Origin: Fimbriimonadaceae bacterium
Lineage (GTDB): Bacteria > Armatimonadota > Fimbriimonadia > Fimbriimonadales > Fimbriimonadaceae
Length of the DNA stretch: 14,944 nucleotides
Direction of reading: 5' to 3'
NCBI GenBank assembly: GCA_947447315.1
Contig: CANFJD010000036.1
Span: 1-14,944, forward strand
The translations under genes and the position numbers were made by a program. The notes under the pieces were generated by a model. It was given only the letters and a program-made list of their open reading frames with translations. It ran no database searches and was not told the origin of the DNA. Below, piece by piece: positions 1 through 8,125 of this stretch; within the stretch, counting starts at the first letter, position 1, and the number at the start of each line of letters is the position of its first letter.

Positions 1-19
1 CGGCCCGCCGCGCGGCCTA

Positions 20-42
20 ACGGCTCAGTTATACCGAGCCGT
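20..42 (-). terminator. Hairpin at the 3' end of the DUF2721 gene, possible terminator
   Basis: CGGCTC at 21-26 pairs with GAGCCG at 36-41, and A20 can pair with T42, giving a stem of about 7 bp with a 9-base loop. The TAA stop codon of the DUF2721 gene (29-31) lies inside the loop. No T-run follows on the minus strand; the next bases are GC-rich. It is therefore not a classical intrinsic terminator, and only the inverted repeat itself is certain. Confidence 0.3.
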
Positions 43-526
43 GCGGATGCGAGCCGCGAACCTTGAGCAGGTGAGCTTCATCGCGAACGTGGGTAGCCGA
101 AAGGGTGGCTTCGAGTCCCAATTGGGACAGCGCGTAGATGAGGCTGAGAACACCCACCGTGCCCGTCGCCAGAGCGACCGTAGGGATGGCCGCGATGTCG
201 GCGATCTTGTTGGCGCTCAACGAAGCGCCGATGAGGGCGGTTAAAGCGGATATAGCGAACATACCGATCGTCAGAAACAGTCCGCGGAGGGCCCTTAAGA
301 GCATTTGGGCACGACGTTCCAGCCGGTCAACATGGCTGACACGCATGCGGCGCTCGTCGGAATCGGGGAGTTCGTCAATGTCTCCCGCTACCGTTCTCCA
401 CCGATCGAGAAGGACAATGTAGCGATTGCTGGTGACAAAGGTGAGGATGCTGGTCGCATTTGTGAGCACCGCCGGAGCCACGATGAGCGTCAATGCCGCG
501 AACGGATTATCGGGAACCGGAACCAC
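29..526 (-). CDS. DUF2721 family membrane protein
   Basis: The product is 165 residues with three predicted membrane segments at about 10-32, 78-101 and 112-136. Between the first and second is a charged stretch of about 45 residues that begins with the TSNRYIVLLDRWR motif (32-44). This matches the layout of DUF2721 proteins, which are small bacterial inner-membrane proteins of unknown function with a conserved T(S/N)R...DR stretch after the first helix. The start is GTG at 526. The nearest upstream ATG (544-546) is out of frame, and translation from GTG places the first helix close to the N-terminus, as expected. It diverges from pyrC across 56 bases. The family call rests on motif and topology only; no biochemical role can be inferred. 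Confidence 0.72.
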   Translation of the reverse strand: MVPVPDNPFAALTLIVAPAVLTNATSILTFVTSNRYIVLLDRWRTVAGDIDELPDSDERRMRVSHVDRLERRAQMLLRALRGLFLTIGMFAISALTALIGASLSANKIADIAAIPTVALATGTVGVLSLIYALSQLGLEATLSATHVRDEAHLLKVRGSHPHGSV

Positions 527-582
527 CCGATTATTGTGAACGTCATTTCACCGAAAGCCGCCAACGGTTCATACTAATTTTG

Positions 583-1905
583 ATGCGGACGTTGCTAAAG
601 AATGGGCGGATTCTGGACCCGTCGCAAGAGTTGGATACTATCGGCAGCGTGCTGATTGAGGACGACCAGATCATCGAGATCGGCGACATCAGCGACGACA
701 GCGATCTGGACGAAATTTACGACTGTACAGGACTGTGGATAACGCCTGGTTTGGTGGATATGCACGTTCACCTAAGGGAACCCGGAGCCTCGCATAAAGA
801 GACGATTGCCACGGGCACCCAAGCGGCAGCCGCCGGTGGATATACAACCATTTGCTGCATGCCCAACACCAATCCGCCGCTGGATAACCCGGCTCTGATT
901 GACTTCATCTTAGATAAGGCGGCTTCTCCGGAAGCCGGCGGAATATTCGTAGCTCCCGTCGGTGCGCTCACTCGCGGCATGAAGGGCAAAGAGCTGGCCG
1001 ACCTTTCGGCCATGAAGAAGGCGGGAATTGTCGCCGCCAGTGACGAGGAATTTCCGGTCCAGAACTCGCTGGTGATGATGCGGGCGATGGAGTTCTGCGT
1101 TCAACTAGATCTGCCCATCATGGCGCACTGCGAGGACACGTCACTGAGTGATGGCGGCAGCATGAACGACGGCGAGATCAGTGCGAAATTGGGTCTCAAA
1201 GGCATTCCCCGCTGCGCCGAAGAGATAGCGATTGTTCGGAACGGATTACTTGCCCTTCATACCGGGTGCCGACTTCACATCATGCGCGTGAGCACGTGGG
1301 GGGCGGTGGAGATGGTGCGACAGTTGAAGTATCTGAATGCGCCGATCACGTGTGAGATTTGCCCGATGCACTTTGCGCTCACCGATGATGCGGTAGGCGA
1401 ATTCGACACTCGATACAAGACGATTCCGCCCCTCCGGACCCAGGTGGATATTGATCTGTTGCTGCAGGGCATTAACGATGGCACGATTGACTGCATTGCA
1501 AGCGACCATAGTCCGCACGCTTCCCACGAGGTGGATGTGCCGTTTGAGGAGGCTCCGTTTGGAACCGCTCAGCTGGAATCGGCGGTGGGAGTTACGCTGA
1601 CGTACCTTACGCACACGGGCGTATTGAGCCCATTGGAGACGGTCCGCAAGCTCAGCACGAAACCCGCTGAGATTCTACGGCTGGACGCTGGTTCACTTAA
1701 ACCCGGGGTAACTCCGGTCGCGCAAGTCACCATCATCGATCCCGAGGTCGAGTATGTTTTCGACCGCTCCAAAACATTTAGTAAGAGTAAGAACACCCCT
1801 TTCCACGGCTTCAAGCTGAAAGGTAAGGCGATGGTGACGTTCTGCGGCGGAGAGGTTTACCGAGACGCCCTGTTCAGTGATCACCGGTACCAGGTGGTGG
1901 AATGA
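583..1905 (+). CDS. pyrC: Dihydroorotase (class I) or dihydroorotase-like protein
   Basis: The product is 440 residues, the usual length for class I dihydroorotase, which cyclises N-carbamoyl-aspartate to dihydroorotate in pyrimidine synthesis. Visible family motifs are DMHVHLREPG (59-68; metal ligands H61 and H63, substrate Arg65), CMPNTNPP (92-99), HCED (182-185), DGTIDCIASDHSPH (299-312; last metal Asp at 308) and APFGT (324-328). The usual family consensus is altered in several places: SDDG reads SDEE (153-156), H(V)ST reads RVST (R235), PHH reads PMH (261-263) and NPPLR reads IPPLR (I281). The first metal site may be intact, but a His normally lining the second is lost, so activity is uncertain. 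I chose ATG 583; a longer in-frame start at 493 would add 30 unrelated residues inside the DUF2721 gene. No clear Shine-Dalgarno precedes it. Its stop overlaps the lipoprotein start (ATGA). No pyrB lies in the window. Confidence 0.88.
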   Translation: MRTLLKNGRILDPSQELDTIGSVLIEDDQIIEIGDISDDSDLDEIYDCTGLWITPGLVDMHVHLREPGASHKETIATGTQAAAAGGYTTICCMPNTNPPLDNPALIDFILDKAASPEAGGIFVAPVGALTRGMKGKELADLSAMKKAGIVAASDEEFPVQNSLVMMRAMEFCVQLDLPIMAHCEDTSLSDGGSMNDGEISAKLGLKGIPRCAEEIAIVRNGLLALHTGCRLHIMRVSTWGAVEMVRQLKYLNAPITCEICPMHFALTDDAVGEFDTRYKTIPPLRTQVDIDLLLQGINDGTIDCIASDHSPHASHEVDVPFEEAPFGTAQLESAVGVTLTYLTHTGVLSPLETVRKLSTKPAEILRLDAGSLKPGVTPVAQVTIIDPEVEYVFDRSKTFSKSKNTPFHGFKLKGKAMVTFCGGEVYRDALFSDHRYQVVE

Positions 1906-2609
1906 AAAAGGGCTTGGCGCCGGTTTTTGGACTGATCTTGGGGATGTTCCTCGCCGGGTGTCAGTCACCGACGCTGCCCGATCCGAATGATCCCAAAAAC
2001 GCGGGCGTTATGGCGCCAGAGGTTTTAAGACGAAATCTCGCCGGCGCGGCCGACGCCTTTTTTGATCGAGCGCGCCACCGGGAGATCACGGACGCCGAAG
2101 CCCGCAAGATGTTGACGGACTACGCCACCGAACTGTTGAAGGACATTCGACCGAATGAAGTTCAACCGAGCCAAGCTTGGGAATACGCCGAAGTTCTGAT
2201 CGCTGCCAATCGTTTTGCCGACGCGGAAAAAATGCTGACGGTAGCGCTGAAGAACCCGCAATCGGAGGATCGCCGAGTTAATGATTCTTTGAGGTTGGCA
2301 CGATGCCAGGCCATGCTGGGGGACGTCAATGCGGCGGTCACGACGGCCCGATCGACATTTAGCGCAGCGCCTCAAGAAAAGGCACCTATTTTGCTAGCCA
2401 TTCTAATGGAAGTGGTTCCGGCGGGCCGCGGCAAGGGAGCAGACGGAGCACTTGCCAATCTGCTTACCGACGCGATTGAACAGGGCCGACAGGTGAGCGT
2501 GGATCAATCAACCGAGAGCGGAAAGAGATACCTTCTCGCACTTCCATTTCATATTCGCCGGGCCGAGCAGGTGATTTCGGAACTACGCGCCGGCGGCAAT
2601 TCGACTTAG
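1902..2609 (+). CDS. TPR-like lipoprotein
   Basis: The product is 235 residues with a lipoprotein signal peptide: MKK, a hydrophobic core, and a lipobox LAGC ending at Cys20. The mature part is mostly helical. Residues about 92-117 (AWEYAEVLIAANRFADAEKM and onward) and 127-157 (LRLARCQAMLGDVNAAVTTA and onward) have the alternating small and aromatic pattern of tetratricopeptide repeats, so a protein-binding role at a membrane face is plausible. The start ATG overlaps the pyrC stop by four bases (ATGA) and is preceded by AGGTGG, so it is probably translated by coupling with pyrC. Its 3' end overlaps the convergent maf gene by 27 bases. I do not recognise a named family; the link to pyrC may be positional only. 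Confidence 0.8.
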   Translation: MKKGLAPVFGLILGMFLAGCQSPTLPDPNDPKNAGVMAPEVLRRNLAGAADAFFDRARHREITDAEARKMLTDYATELLKDIRPNEVQPSQAWEYAEVLIAANRFADAEKMLTVALKNPQSEDRRVNDSLRLARCQAMLGDVNAAVTTARSTFSAAPQEKAPILLAILMEVVPAGRGKGADGALANLLTDAIEQGRQVSVDQSTESGKRYLLALPFHIRRAEQVISELRAGGNST

Positions 2610-3170
2610 GATTTCTTCCAACCGCTCTACCGGCAAGCCCACCACAGCGGAAATGTTTCCCTTCGTGGTGGACACAAAGCCACTCGCGCCGCCTTGGATC
2701 GCGTAGGCCCCCGCTTTATCCATGGGCTCGCCAGTATTGACGTACGCGACGATTTCCTCGGGCGATAGTGCCCGGAAAGTAACTTCGGTATGGTCGGAGA
2801 TTAAGTGCTCGCCTGCGGGATACACCACCGCAAGCCCGGTGATGACCACGTGATGGCGATCTGACAGTAACGTCAGGATGCGAATCGCATCGGCAGTGTC
2901 GGTCGGCTTGGAGAGCTGATGCCAACCATCGGAATCTTCAAAAGCCACGACGGTGTCGCCCCCGATGACGAGGTGGTCGGGATATTCCCGCGCAATGCTC
3001 CGCGCCTTGGCGATGGCGAGGTTGGTGGCGGTAGCCCACGGGTCAGATTCCGTAAGGGCATCTTCGTCCAAATCAGCGGGTACTACCCGGAAACTCTCGA
3101 CAAGGGGCTGTAGCAACTGCTGGCGCCGGGGCGAAGCGCTGGCGAGAATCACCGGATACTTTGTAAACAC
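2583..3170 (-). CDS. maf: Maf family nucleoside triphosphate pyrophosphatase
   Basis: The product is 195 residues, normal for Maf/YhdE enzymes, which hydrolyse dTTP, UTP or modified nucleotides to the monophosphate and pyrophosphate in the cytoplasm. Family motifs in order are ILASASPRRQQLL (8-20), GGDTVV (70-75, usually GADTVV, with the catalytic Asp at 72), SKP (87-89, usually GKP), VTFRALSPEEIVAYV (130-144) and DKAGAYAIQG (151-160). The last block is typical of the YhdE (dTTP/UTP) branch. Two near-invariant Gly/Ala positions differ (GADT to GGDT, GKP to SKP), but the charged residues remain. The start is GTG at 3170; the ATG a few bases upstream is out of frame. It diverges from argJ and overlaps the 3' end of the lipoprotein gene on the other strand. 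Confidence 0.9.
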   Translation of the reverse strand: MFTKYPVILASASPRRQQLLQPLVESFRVVPADLDEDALTESDPWATATNLAIAKARSIAREYPDHLVIGGDTVVAFEDSDGWHQLSKPTDTADAIRILTLLSDRHHVVITGLAVVYPAGEHLISDHTEVTFRALSPEEIVAYVNTGEPMDKAGAYAIQGGASGFVSTTKGNISAVVGLPVERLEEILSRIAAGA

Positions 3171-3229
3171 GCCCGCACCATACCCGGCGGAAATCCGGTT
3201 GGAAAACTGTGGATCGGGATAATAACACC

Positions 3230-4375
3230 ATGCTTCCCCTTGGCTTTCGGTTCGCGGGGGCCCGATGCGGCCTGAAAAACAAGCGAAACGATATCGGGCT
3301 GCTGGTGAGTGACCACGAAACCATCTCGGCCGGTGTCCTCACTACCAACCAGGTTCGTGCGGCGTGCGTGGACTACACGCGCGAAGTGCTCCGCCAAGGA
3401 AATGTCCGTGCCATTGTGGTGAACAGTGGAAACGCTAACTGCGCAACCGGAGAGCAAGGTCGGCGCGATACGGTGCGAATGGCAGAACTCGCCGCGCAGC
3501 ACTTGGAATTGCAGCCCAATCAGTTGGCAGTGGCGAGCACCGGCGTGATTGGTCAATTGCTGGACATGGCGAAGGTTGAGAGCGGCATCGCGGAGGCGGC
3601 AACGGTTCTCGGCACATCTCCCACGCCTTTTATGGAAGCGATTCTCACGACGGACTTGGTGGAGAAAGAGGCTCGGGTAACGCTGCCGGGCGGAGCAGTG
3701 ATCTACGGGGTGGCTAAGGGGAGCGGGATGATCTCGCCGAACATGGCGACGATGCTGGCATTCCTGGCAACGGACGCGGTGACGACCGGGTTTGACTTGA
3801 ATGCGCTTTTGCAGGCGGCGGCAGACGTGAGCTTTAACTGCATGACGGTGGACGGTGATACCAGCACCAACGACATGCTCATTCTGCTGGCGAACGGAGC
3901 CAGTGGGGACACCCCGAGCGAAGCCGATTTCTTAGCGGGGCTGACCCAAGTGTGCGTGGACCTGGCGAAGCAGGTGGCGCGCGACGGAGAAGGGGCGACC
4001 AAGTTGATTGAAGTGCGCGTCACCGGCTCGGAGGATCCCCGACGGATTGCTCGATCCATTGCCGATTCTCCACTCGTGAAAACGGCGATGTTCGGATGCG
4101 ATCCGAACTGGGGCCGCATTTTAATGGCGGCCGGGAAGGCGGGCGTGGAGTTTTCCATCGCGGACATTCACCTGGCGCTGGAGATTGATGGAGAGCGGCA
4201 TGTGCTGTTCGAAATGGGTGGTCCCGCCGCATTTGATCCCAAGCGCGTTTCTACCGCGCTCAAGCACGACGACGTAAGGATTGACCTGACCGTCGGTGCG
4301 GGAGATACGGCAACGATCTACACCTGTGATTTCGGCTACGGATACGTCCGCATTAACGCCGAGTATCACACTTGA
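3230..4375 (+). CDS. argJ: Glutamate N-acetyltransferase / amino-acid N-acetyltransferase (ArgJ)
   Basis: ArgJ transfers acetyl from N-acetylornithine to glutamate, closing the cyclic arginine pathway; some family members also use acetyl-CoA. The product is 381 residues. Numbered from ATG 3230, the visible hallmarks are STGVIG (103-108, oxyanion region), KGSGMISPNMATML (163-176) with self-cleavage expected between Ala173 and the nucleophile Thr174, DGDTSTND (208-215), the DPNWGRI region (291-297), and the conserved C-terminus YVRINAEYHT. All catalytic features appear intact, so it should mature into alpha and beta chains. An in-frame GTG at 3209 would add seven residues (M-D-R-D-N-N-T); I prefer ATG 3230 because the family core (GFRFAG) starts almost at once after it. 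The choice is not certain: neither start has a strong ribosome site. It ends 7 bases from the convergent 722-residue gene. No other arg gene is nearby. Confidence 0.93.
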   Translation: MLPLGFRFAGARCGLKNKRNDIGLLVSDHETISAGVLTTNQVRAACVDYTREVLRQGNVRAIVVNSGNANCATGEQGRRDTVRMAELAAQHLELQPNQLAVASTGVIGQLLDMAKVESGIAEAATVLGTSPTPFMEAILTTDLVEKEARVTLPGGAVIYGVAKGSGMISPNMATMLAFLATDAVTTGFDLNALLQAAADVSFNCMTVDGDTSTNDMLILLANGASGDTPSEADFLAGLTQVCVDLAKQVARDGEGATKLIEVRVTGSEDPRRIARSIADSPLVKTAMFGCDPNWGRILMAAGKAGVEFSIADIHLALEIDGERHVLFEMGGPAAFDPKRVSTALKHDDVRIDLTVGAGDTATIYTCDFGYGYVRINAEYHT

Positions 4376-4382
4376 TCGCTGA

Positions 4383-6551
4383 TTACTGAGGCGGGATCTT
4401 GGATCCGGCGCGGGTCGGGGATCCGTACTGACCGGGTTTAGCGTCCTTGTACTGCTCCTTTAATCGGGCAGTAGCGGCATCCACTTGCGCCCGAAAATCG
4501 GCGGGAAGGCCGCTGTACGTTACCGGGGTGGATACGATGAAGTTATTCTCATTCAGTTGTTGAGAGCTCATGATGCCGGGCTTTAGCACCAGAGTGATGT
4601 TCAACTGGCGGCGATTGGCGCACCGGAATTTGGTGGGAGGATTGTCGTTCCGGTCAATCCACGTAAAGATGTCGGGGCGGGTGCGATAGAACTGTTGGGC
4701 CGCGAAATCTTCGGCGGTTTGGTCACCGTACCAGCGATTACCGCCCTCCACTCTTTCTGGCACTAATACCGTGTCGTTTGATTCACTGGTCTTTATGATC
4801 ACGGTGCCGATATCGCCGGTTGGATATATCTCCGTAGGGTCGTTGCCGACGCCGTTATAGAATGCGGACCAGTCAAAAGTCTCGGCCGAGACCTTTTCGC
4901 CCGCCGCCCTGGCGGCTTCAATATCGTAATTGACACTCAAATTTTGCCCGAATATGATCTTGTTTAGGATTTCGAGTTGCGGTTTGAGCAAGCTGGAGAC
5001 GGGAAGGCCACTTCCTGCGGCAGTTCGCCGTTGCGAATCCGTAAGACTGCCGTACAATCGCGCATAGACACCGCCGTTTCCGATGCTGTAATCCATCCGG
5101 GCGCGCAACCGCTGGCTGAAAAGGAGGGAGAGAAGATCAAATTCTTTGTCTCCATTTACAAACGCAATCCGCGCTTGATCTTCGATTGAAAACGAATCTT
5201 TATAAGCGGATGTTCGGATGATTTGGGCCTGAACTTTTCGGCTCAGTCGCTCTCGCATGAATTTGCCTATCATACGTGGTTGAATGTGGGTCCAGCCTTT
5301 CTCGGTGGATATTTGTCCAAACACCGAAAGTGCCTTCGTCGCCGATTCTAAGCTCAATTCTTTACGTTGAATAAACGTAAAGAACATCATCTGATCGTCT
5401 ACCACGGCGGCTACGGGCCCGGGAGGAAGGGACTGATCGATGAAGTCGGTTACGAAGTACTTTGTGGGCTCGTCCTTATCCACGTTCAGGGCGAGTTCTC
5501 GGGCAAAAGGAGGCAACGGGGGCAATTCGGACGGTGGGGTTTGCCCGGTTTCCATTCTAATGGCGATCGCATCGATCATTGCCTTGCGCGCGGGATCGAA
5601 CTTCAGCACCGTTTCGTTGGGTTTCGGTTTTCCGACGAACCAGTCTTTCCCGAGTTCGTCCATCCCGTTTACGGAAATGTAGTCAGAAGCTTGCATCACG
5701 ATGATGCCCTTCTTATTGAGCATCTTTAGTTCCGCCTGCAGCATTGTGCCTTGCCGATAAAACAGGCTCAGCCACACCCGGTCAATCTGTTCCGCCGCAT
5801 CTAAGTGCTGCAGCAATTGCGTGTAGATGTAGCTGCCGCCATTAATTTGGGGCGGTTGCAAGGCATATTTTTTCGCCGCCGCGGCGAATGTATTTTGGTC
5901 TTGGATCGATCGCGCGAGGATCTGCTGGCAGCCGTCTGGCAAGGGATGCTGACTGGCGTTGGGACGGTTACTGAAAACGACCCTGATTCCATTCGGTAGA
6001 GCCGCCAGCGTGGCCGCGTCAAAATTGGCGATCACCCGGGTGAGGGCTTGCTTCACGGGCCCCTGCCTCTCGATTGCCTCGGTGCGGGTGTAAAAAGTAT
6101 TGTCGGCTCGGTTCGGATCGTATTCCTTGTTCAACGCCGAGAGCTGGCGCACCAAGGAAGTGGCCTGCGATTCCGTAAATGGCTCCATTTTTGCCACATC
6201 TTCTCGCTTCTTTTTTAGCTCTCTTTCTAGGATTTGGGCGTTGATTTTTTCGTCCTCTCGTTGCTCATTCGTTATGTCGCGCGAGTCCCGGACTAGACGA
6301 ACCGCCTTTGCATCTCGCTCCCAACGCCCGTTCACCGCCTGCGCTAGATGGGCATAAACGTCGGCAGCCGGCTGGTTATCACACCGAAGGAAAACGGGTA
6401 AATCCACAATGGTCGCACCGGGCTGAAGGTTCTCGCCGGTCTGTCGACCAAGTTCGCTCAGCACTACATCCAGCCGATTCACCGGTCCGTGATAGGTGAT
6501 GGTGCCGGCACGCGGGGCCAGCAGTAAGAAAGCGAAGGCGGTGGTTAGCAT
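4383..6551 (-). CDS. Exported protein with N-terminal STN-like domain, function unknown
   Basis: The product is 722 residues. A hydrophobic N-terminus (2-13) looks like a signal peptide, though it has no positive charge before the hydrophobic run. Residues about 17-88, including VNRLDVVLSELGRQTGENL and later DVYAHLAQAV, fit an STN (secretin and TonB short N-terminal) fold: a helix carrying L..L....G, then hydrophobic strands. A charged, probably coiled-coil stretch follows (about 90-145, rich in E/K/R). The remaining roughly 570 residues match nothing I know; I see no secretin pore, TonB-dependent barrel or repeats, and the C-terminus is hydrophilic and Pro-rich. The ATG at 6551 is fixed by an in-frame TAG shortly upstream and preceded by GAGAG. 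An AT-rich 95-base gap separates it from the LptC-like gene, so it may have its own promoter. A periplasmic or envelope location is inferred. Confidence 0.75.
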   Translation of the reverse strand: MLTTAFAFLLLAPRAGTITYHGPVNRLDVVLSELGRQTGENLQPGATIVDLPVFLRCDNQPAADVYAHLAQAVNGRWERDAKAVRLVRDSRDITNEQREDEKINAQILERELKKKREDVAKMEPFTESQATSLVRQLSALNKEYDPNRADNTFYTRTEAIERQGPVKQALTRVIANFDAATLAALPNGIRVVFSNRPNASQHPLPDGCQQILARSIQDQNTFAAAAKKYALQPPQINGGSYIYTQLLQHLDAAEQIDRVWLSLFYRQGTMLQAELKMLNKKGIIVMQASDYISVNGMDELGKDWFVGKPKPNETVLKFDPARKAMIDAIAIRMETGQTPPSELPPLPPFARELALNVDKDEPTKYFVTDFIDQSLPPGPVAAVVDDQMMFFTFIQRKELSLESATKALSVFGQISTEKGWTHIQPRMIGKFMRERLSRKVQAQIIRTSAYKDSFSIEDQARIAFVNGDKEFDLLSLLFSQRLRARMDYSIGNGGVYARLYGSLTDSQRRTAAGSGLPVSSLLKPQLEILNKIIFGQNLSVNYDIEAARAAGEKVSAETFDWSAFYNGVGNDPTEIYPTGDIGTVIIKTSESNDTVLVPERVEGGNRWYGDQTAEDFAAQQFYRTRPDIFTWIDRNDNPPTKFRCANRRQLNITLVLKPGIMSSQQLNENNFIVSTPVTYSGLPADFRAQVDAATARLKEQYKDAKPGQYGSPTRAGSKIPPQ

Positions 6552-6576
6552 GGAAATCTCTCGAGAAACCTAACCC

Positions 6577-6607
6577 ATTATCTCCTAACTTATCATTAAA
6601 ATCACAA
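6577..6607 (-). promoter_or_regulatory. Possible sigma-70-type promoter for the 722-residue protein gene
   Basis: The 95-base gap at 6552-6646 is clearly richer in A and T than its flanks. On the minus strand it holds GATAAT (6577-6582), 25 bases before the ATG, and TTGTGA (6602-6607) upstream with a 19-base spacer, which is longer than the preferred 17. TTGAAT occurs further upstream. The AT-richness is plain; the exact boxes are a guess. Confidence 0.3.
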
Positions 6608-6646
6608 TAAATTGGTGACTTCTATTCAAAAGATGAAATTATGTGG

Positions 6647-8110
6647 CTATCCACCGCCGCCGGATTTGGTGGGCGGAGGATCGCCCTTTTTGGCGGCAGG
6701 CTTTTCCGAAGACTTATCGCGGGGATCATCTTCGGCATCGGCGGTTACCGTTCCTTTGAGTTTTTCCCCGGAATACTGGCTATCGCCTTCTTTTGTGCTC
6801 AGGGTCACGGAGAGCCCCGTCAAATCGTCTCCCAGTGAATTCTTGATCCGAACCGTTCTTTCGCCGGCTTTACTAACGGCGCGAAGCGACTCCTTCTCTC
6901 CGTCGTAGTACGCCTCGTAGCTCCACACATGACGCCAGCGTCCGCCTGGAATATCCTGGCGCGCCTGGGGATTGCCACGGATAGTCGCGCGGCGTTCTCC
7001 CTTTCGGTACCAATACTCCACCTCGTTCCCGGTAACGATCAGCGGATACTCCCGCAGGCTGCCGCCGTCTCGCAGCTTGTCATCTAACTTCTTCTCGTCC
7101 GGTGAGGGACCGCTCTCGGGGGCGGCGGGTCGGTTGGCTTTCACCTCGTCCGGCACCATCGGCTTAAACGGGGGAAGTTCCTCCTCCGTTGGCCTATAGT
7201 TCGGCACTTCTTCTTTCGGCTTTGCCAGCAGAAACACGTTGCCGGTGAGGACAGCCCGCTTTTCACGACGGTAGACGACGATCTTGTCCGCCACGAGATT
7301 GGCCTTAGCGCTGTAGTAGAACACACGACCGGTAGCGGTAAGCACATCCGTTTTGCGGTCCAAAATGACCTTAGGAGCCTTGATGAGCACTTCACCGTCG
7401 GTGGCAGTGGCATCGTTGAATGACTGAATCTTTTCGTCGCCGCCGGTGTCGCCGAGGCTCTGCATGCTGATGTCCCACTTGGTGTTCGATTTTGCGCCGA
7501 CCGGCAGATCGGTACCTACCTGCGCGGCTCCCTGCGGAAGGTTGGCAATCGATCCGATGAATCGCCCGGGGCCAGATTTCCAGGCTCCCGAGGGCATGTG
7601 ATACTGAAACTTCTCCACTCGGGCAATGCCGGAGCCGAATTTTCCGCTCGCTTCGGGCACCGAGATGAGCTTGCGTTGATCGTCGATGGTGAGGGTTGGC
7701 GCGGTTATATCAAAGCCTTTTCCCGCCACCCGGGCTCGATCGTTCATGGCCAGCATCCGAATGGCAGAGTTCCAGTTGGCCGATTTTGCGCTGAACCGGA
7801 CGGGACCACGGTTTGTCTGGGACTTCCCGTCGTGGACGCCAGTCATCGCGAACGAAACGCGATCCTTATTTACGTCGACCGAGTCGGCGACGGCTTCCGT
7901 GGTTAGTTTGCCGCCCTTAAAGTGACGCAGCTTCACATCCTTGAGCTGAACCAGAACATCGTCGGCGGTGCCGCCCCCTTTGCGAGGACGCAGGGCGCTA
8001 AACGGGTCGGTCCGGGCGACATCTTTGAGGCCCTGGTACGCATAGAATCCGAGGCCGCCAGTCAAAGCCAGCAGCCCAAGATTCCGTGCTACCACGAGAT
8101 TCATGATCAT
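6647..8110 (-). CDS. LptC/LptA-like (OstA-like fold) envelope protein
   Basis: The product is 487 residues with one N-terminal membrane anchor (about 4-25) and no signal cleavage site, as in LptC, the inner-membrane-anchored periplasmic protein of the lipopolysaccharide bridge. Residues about 52-150 (VLVQLKDVKLRHFKGGKLTT, then TAPTLTIDDQRKLISV) fit the LptC jelly-roll pattern. Residues about 238-296 (IKAPKVILDRKTDVLTATGR, then LVADKIVVYRREKRAVLTGN) have the alternating 'create a form / mark the strand' pattern of LptA/OstA domains. A Pro/Glu-rich linker (300-345) leads to a third beta-rich part (350-456), and the tail is charged and ends in four Gly. Ordinary LptC is about 190 residues, so this looks like an LptC-LptA composite. 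ATGs occur at 8110 and 8104. It lies 15 bases after the upstream lipoprotein gene, so they probably share a transcript. Gene name withheld because the domains could belong to either family. Confidence 0.7.
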   Translation of the reverse strand: MIMNLVVARNLGLLALTGGLGFYAYQGLKDVARTDPFSALRPRKGGGTADDVLVQLKDVKLRHFKGGKLTTEAVADSVDVNKDRVSFAMTGVHDGKSQTNRGPVRFSAKSANWNSAIRMLAMNDRARVAGKGFDITAPTLTIDDQRKLISVPEASGKFGSGIARVEKFQYHMPSGAWKSGPGRFIGSIANLPQGAAQVGTDLPVGAKSNTKWDISMQSLGDTGGDEKIQSFNDATATDGEVLIKAPKVILDRKTDVLTATGRVFYYSAKANLVADKIVVYRREKRAVLTGNVFLLAKPKEEVPNYRPTEEELPPFKPMVPDEVKANRPAAPESGPSPDEKKLDDKLRDGGSLREYPLIVTGNEVEYWYRKGERRATIRGNPQARQDIPGGRWRHVWSYEAYYDGEKESLRAVSKAGERTVRIKNSLGDDLTGLSVTLSTKEGDSQYSGEKLKGTVTADAEDDPRDKSSEKPAAKKGDPPPTKSGGGG

Positions 8111-8125
8111 CTATTACGCTCAATT

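Noticed and set aside
493..582. A longer pyrC start at ATG 493 giving 30 extra residues
   Set aside because: The extra residues are unlike the family N-terminus and lie partly inside the DUF2721 gene; MRTLLKNGRILDP from 583 is a normal dihydroorotase start.
3703..4167. A 154-residue minus-strand open frame inside argJ
   Set aside because: It is antisense to the conserved ArgJ core, including the self-cleavage motif, and has shadow-like composition.
4376..4382. A terminator between argJ and the 722-residue gene
   Set aside because: Only 7 bases separate the stops and no hairpin with a T-run is visible on either side.
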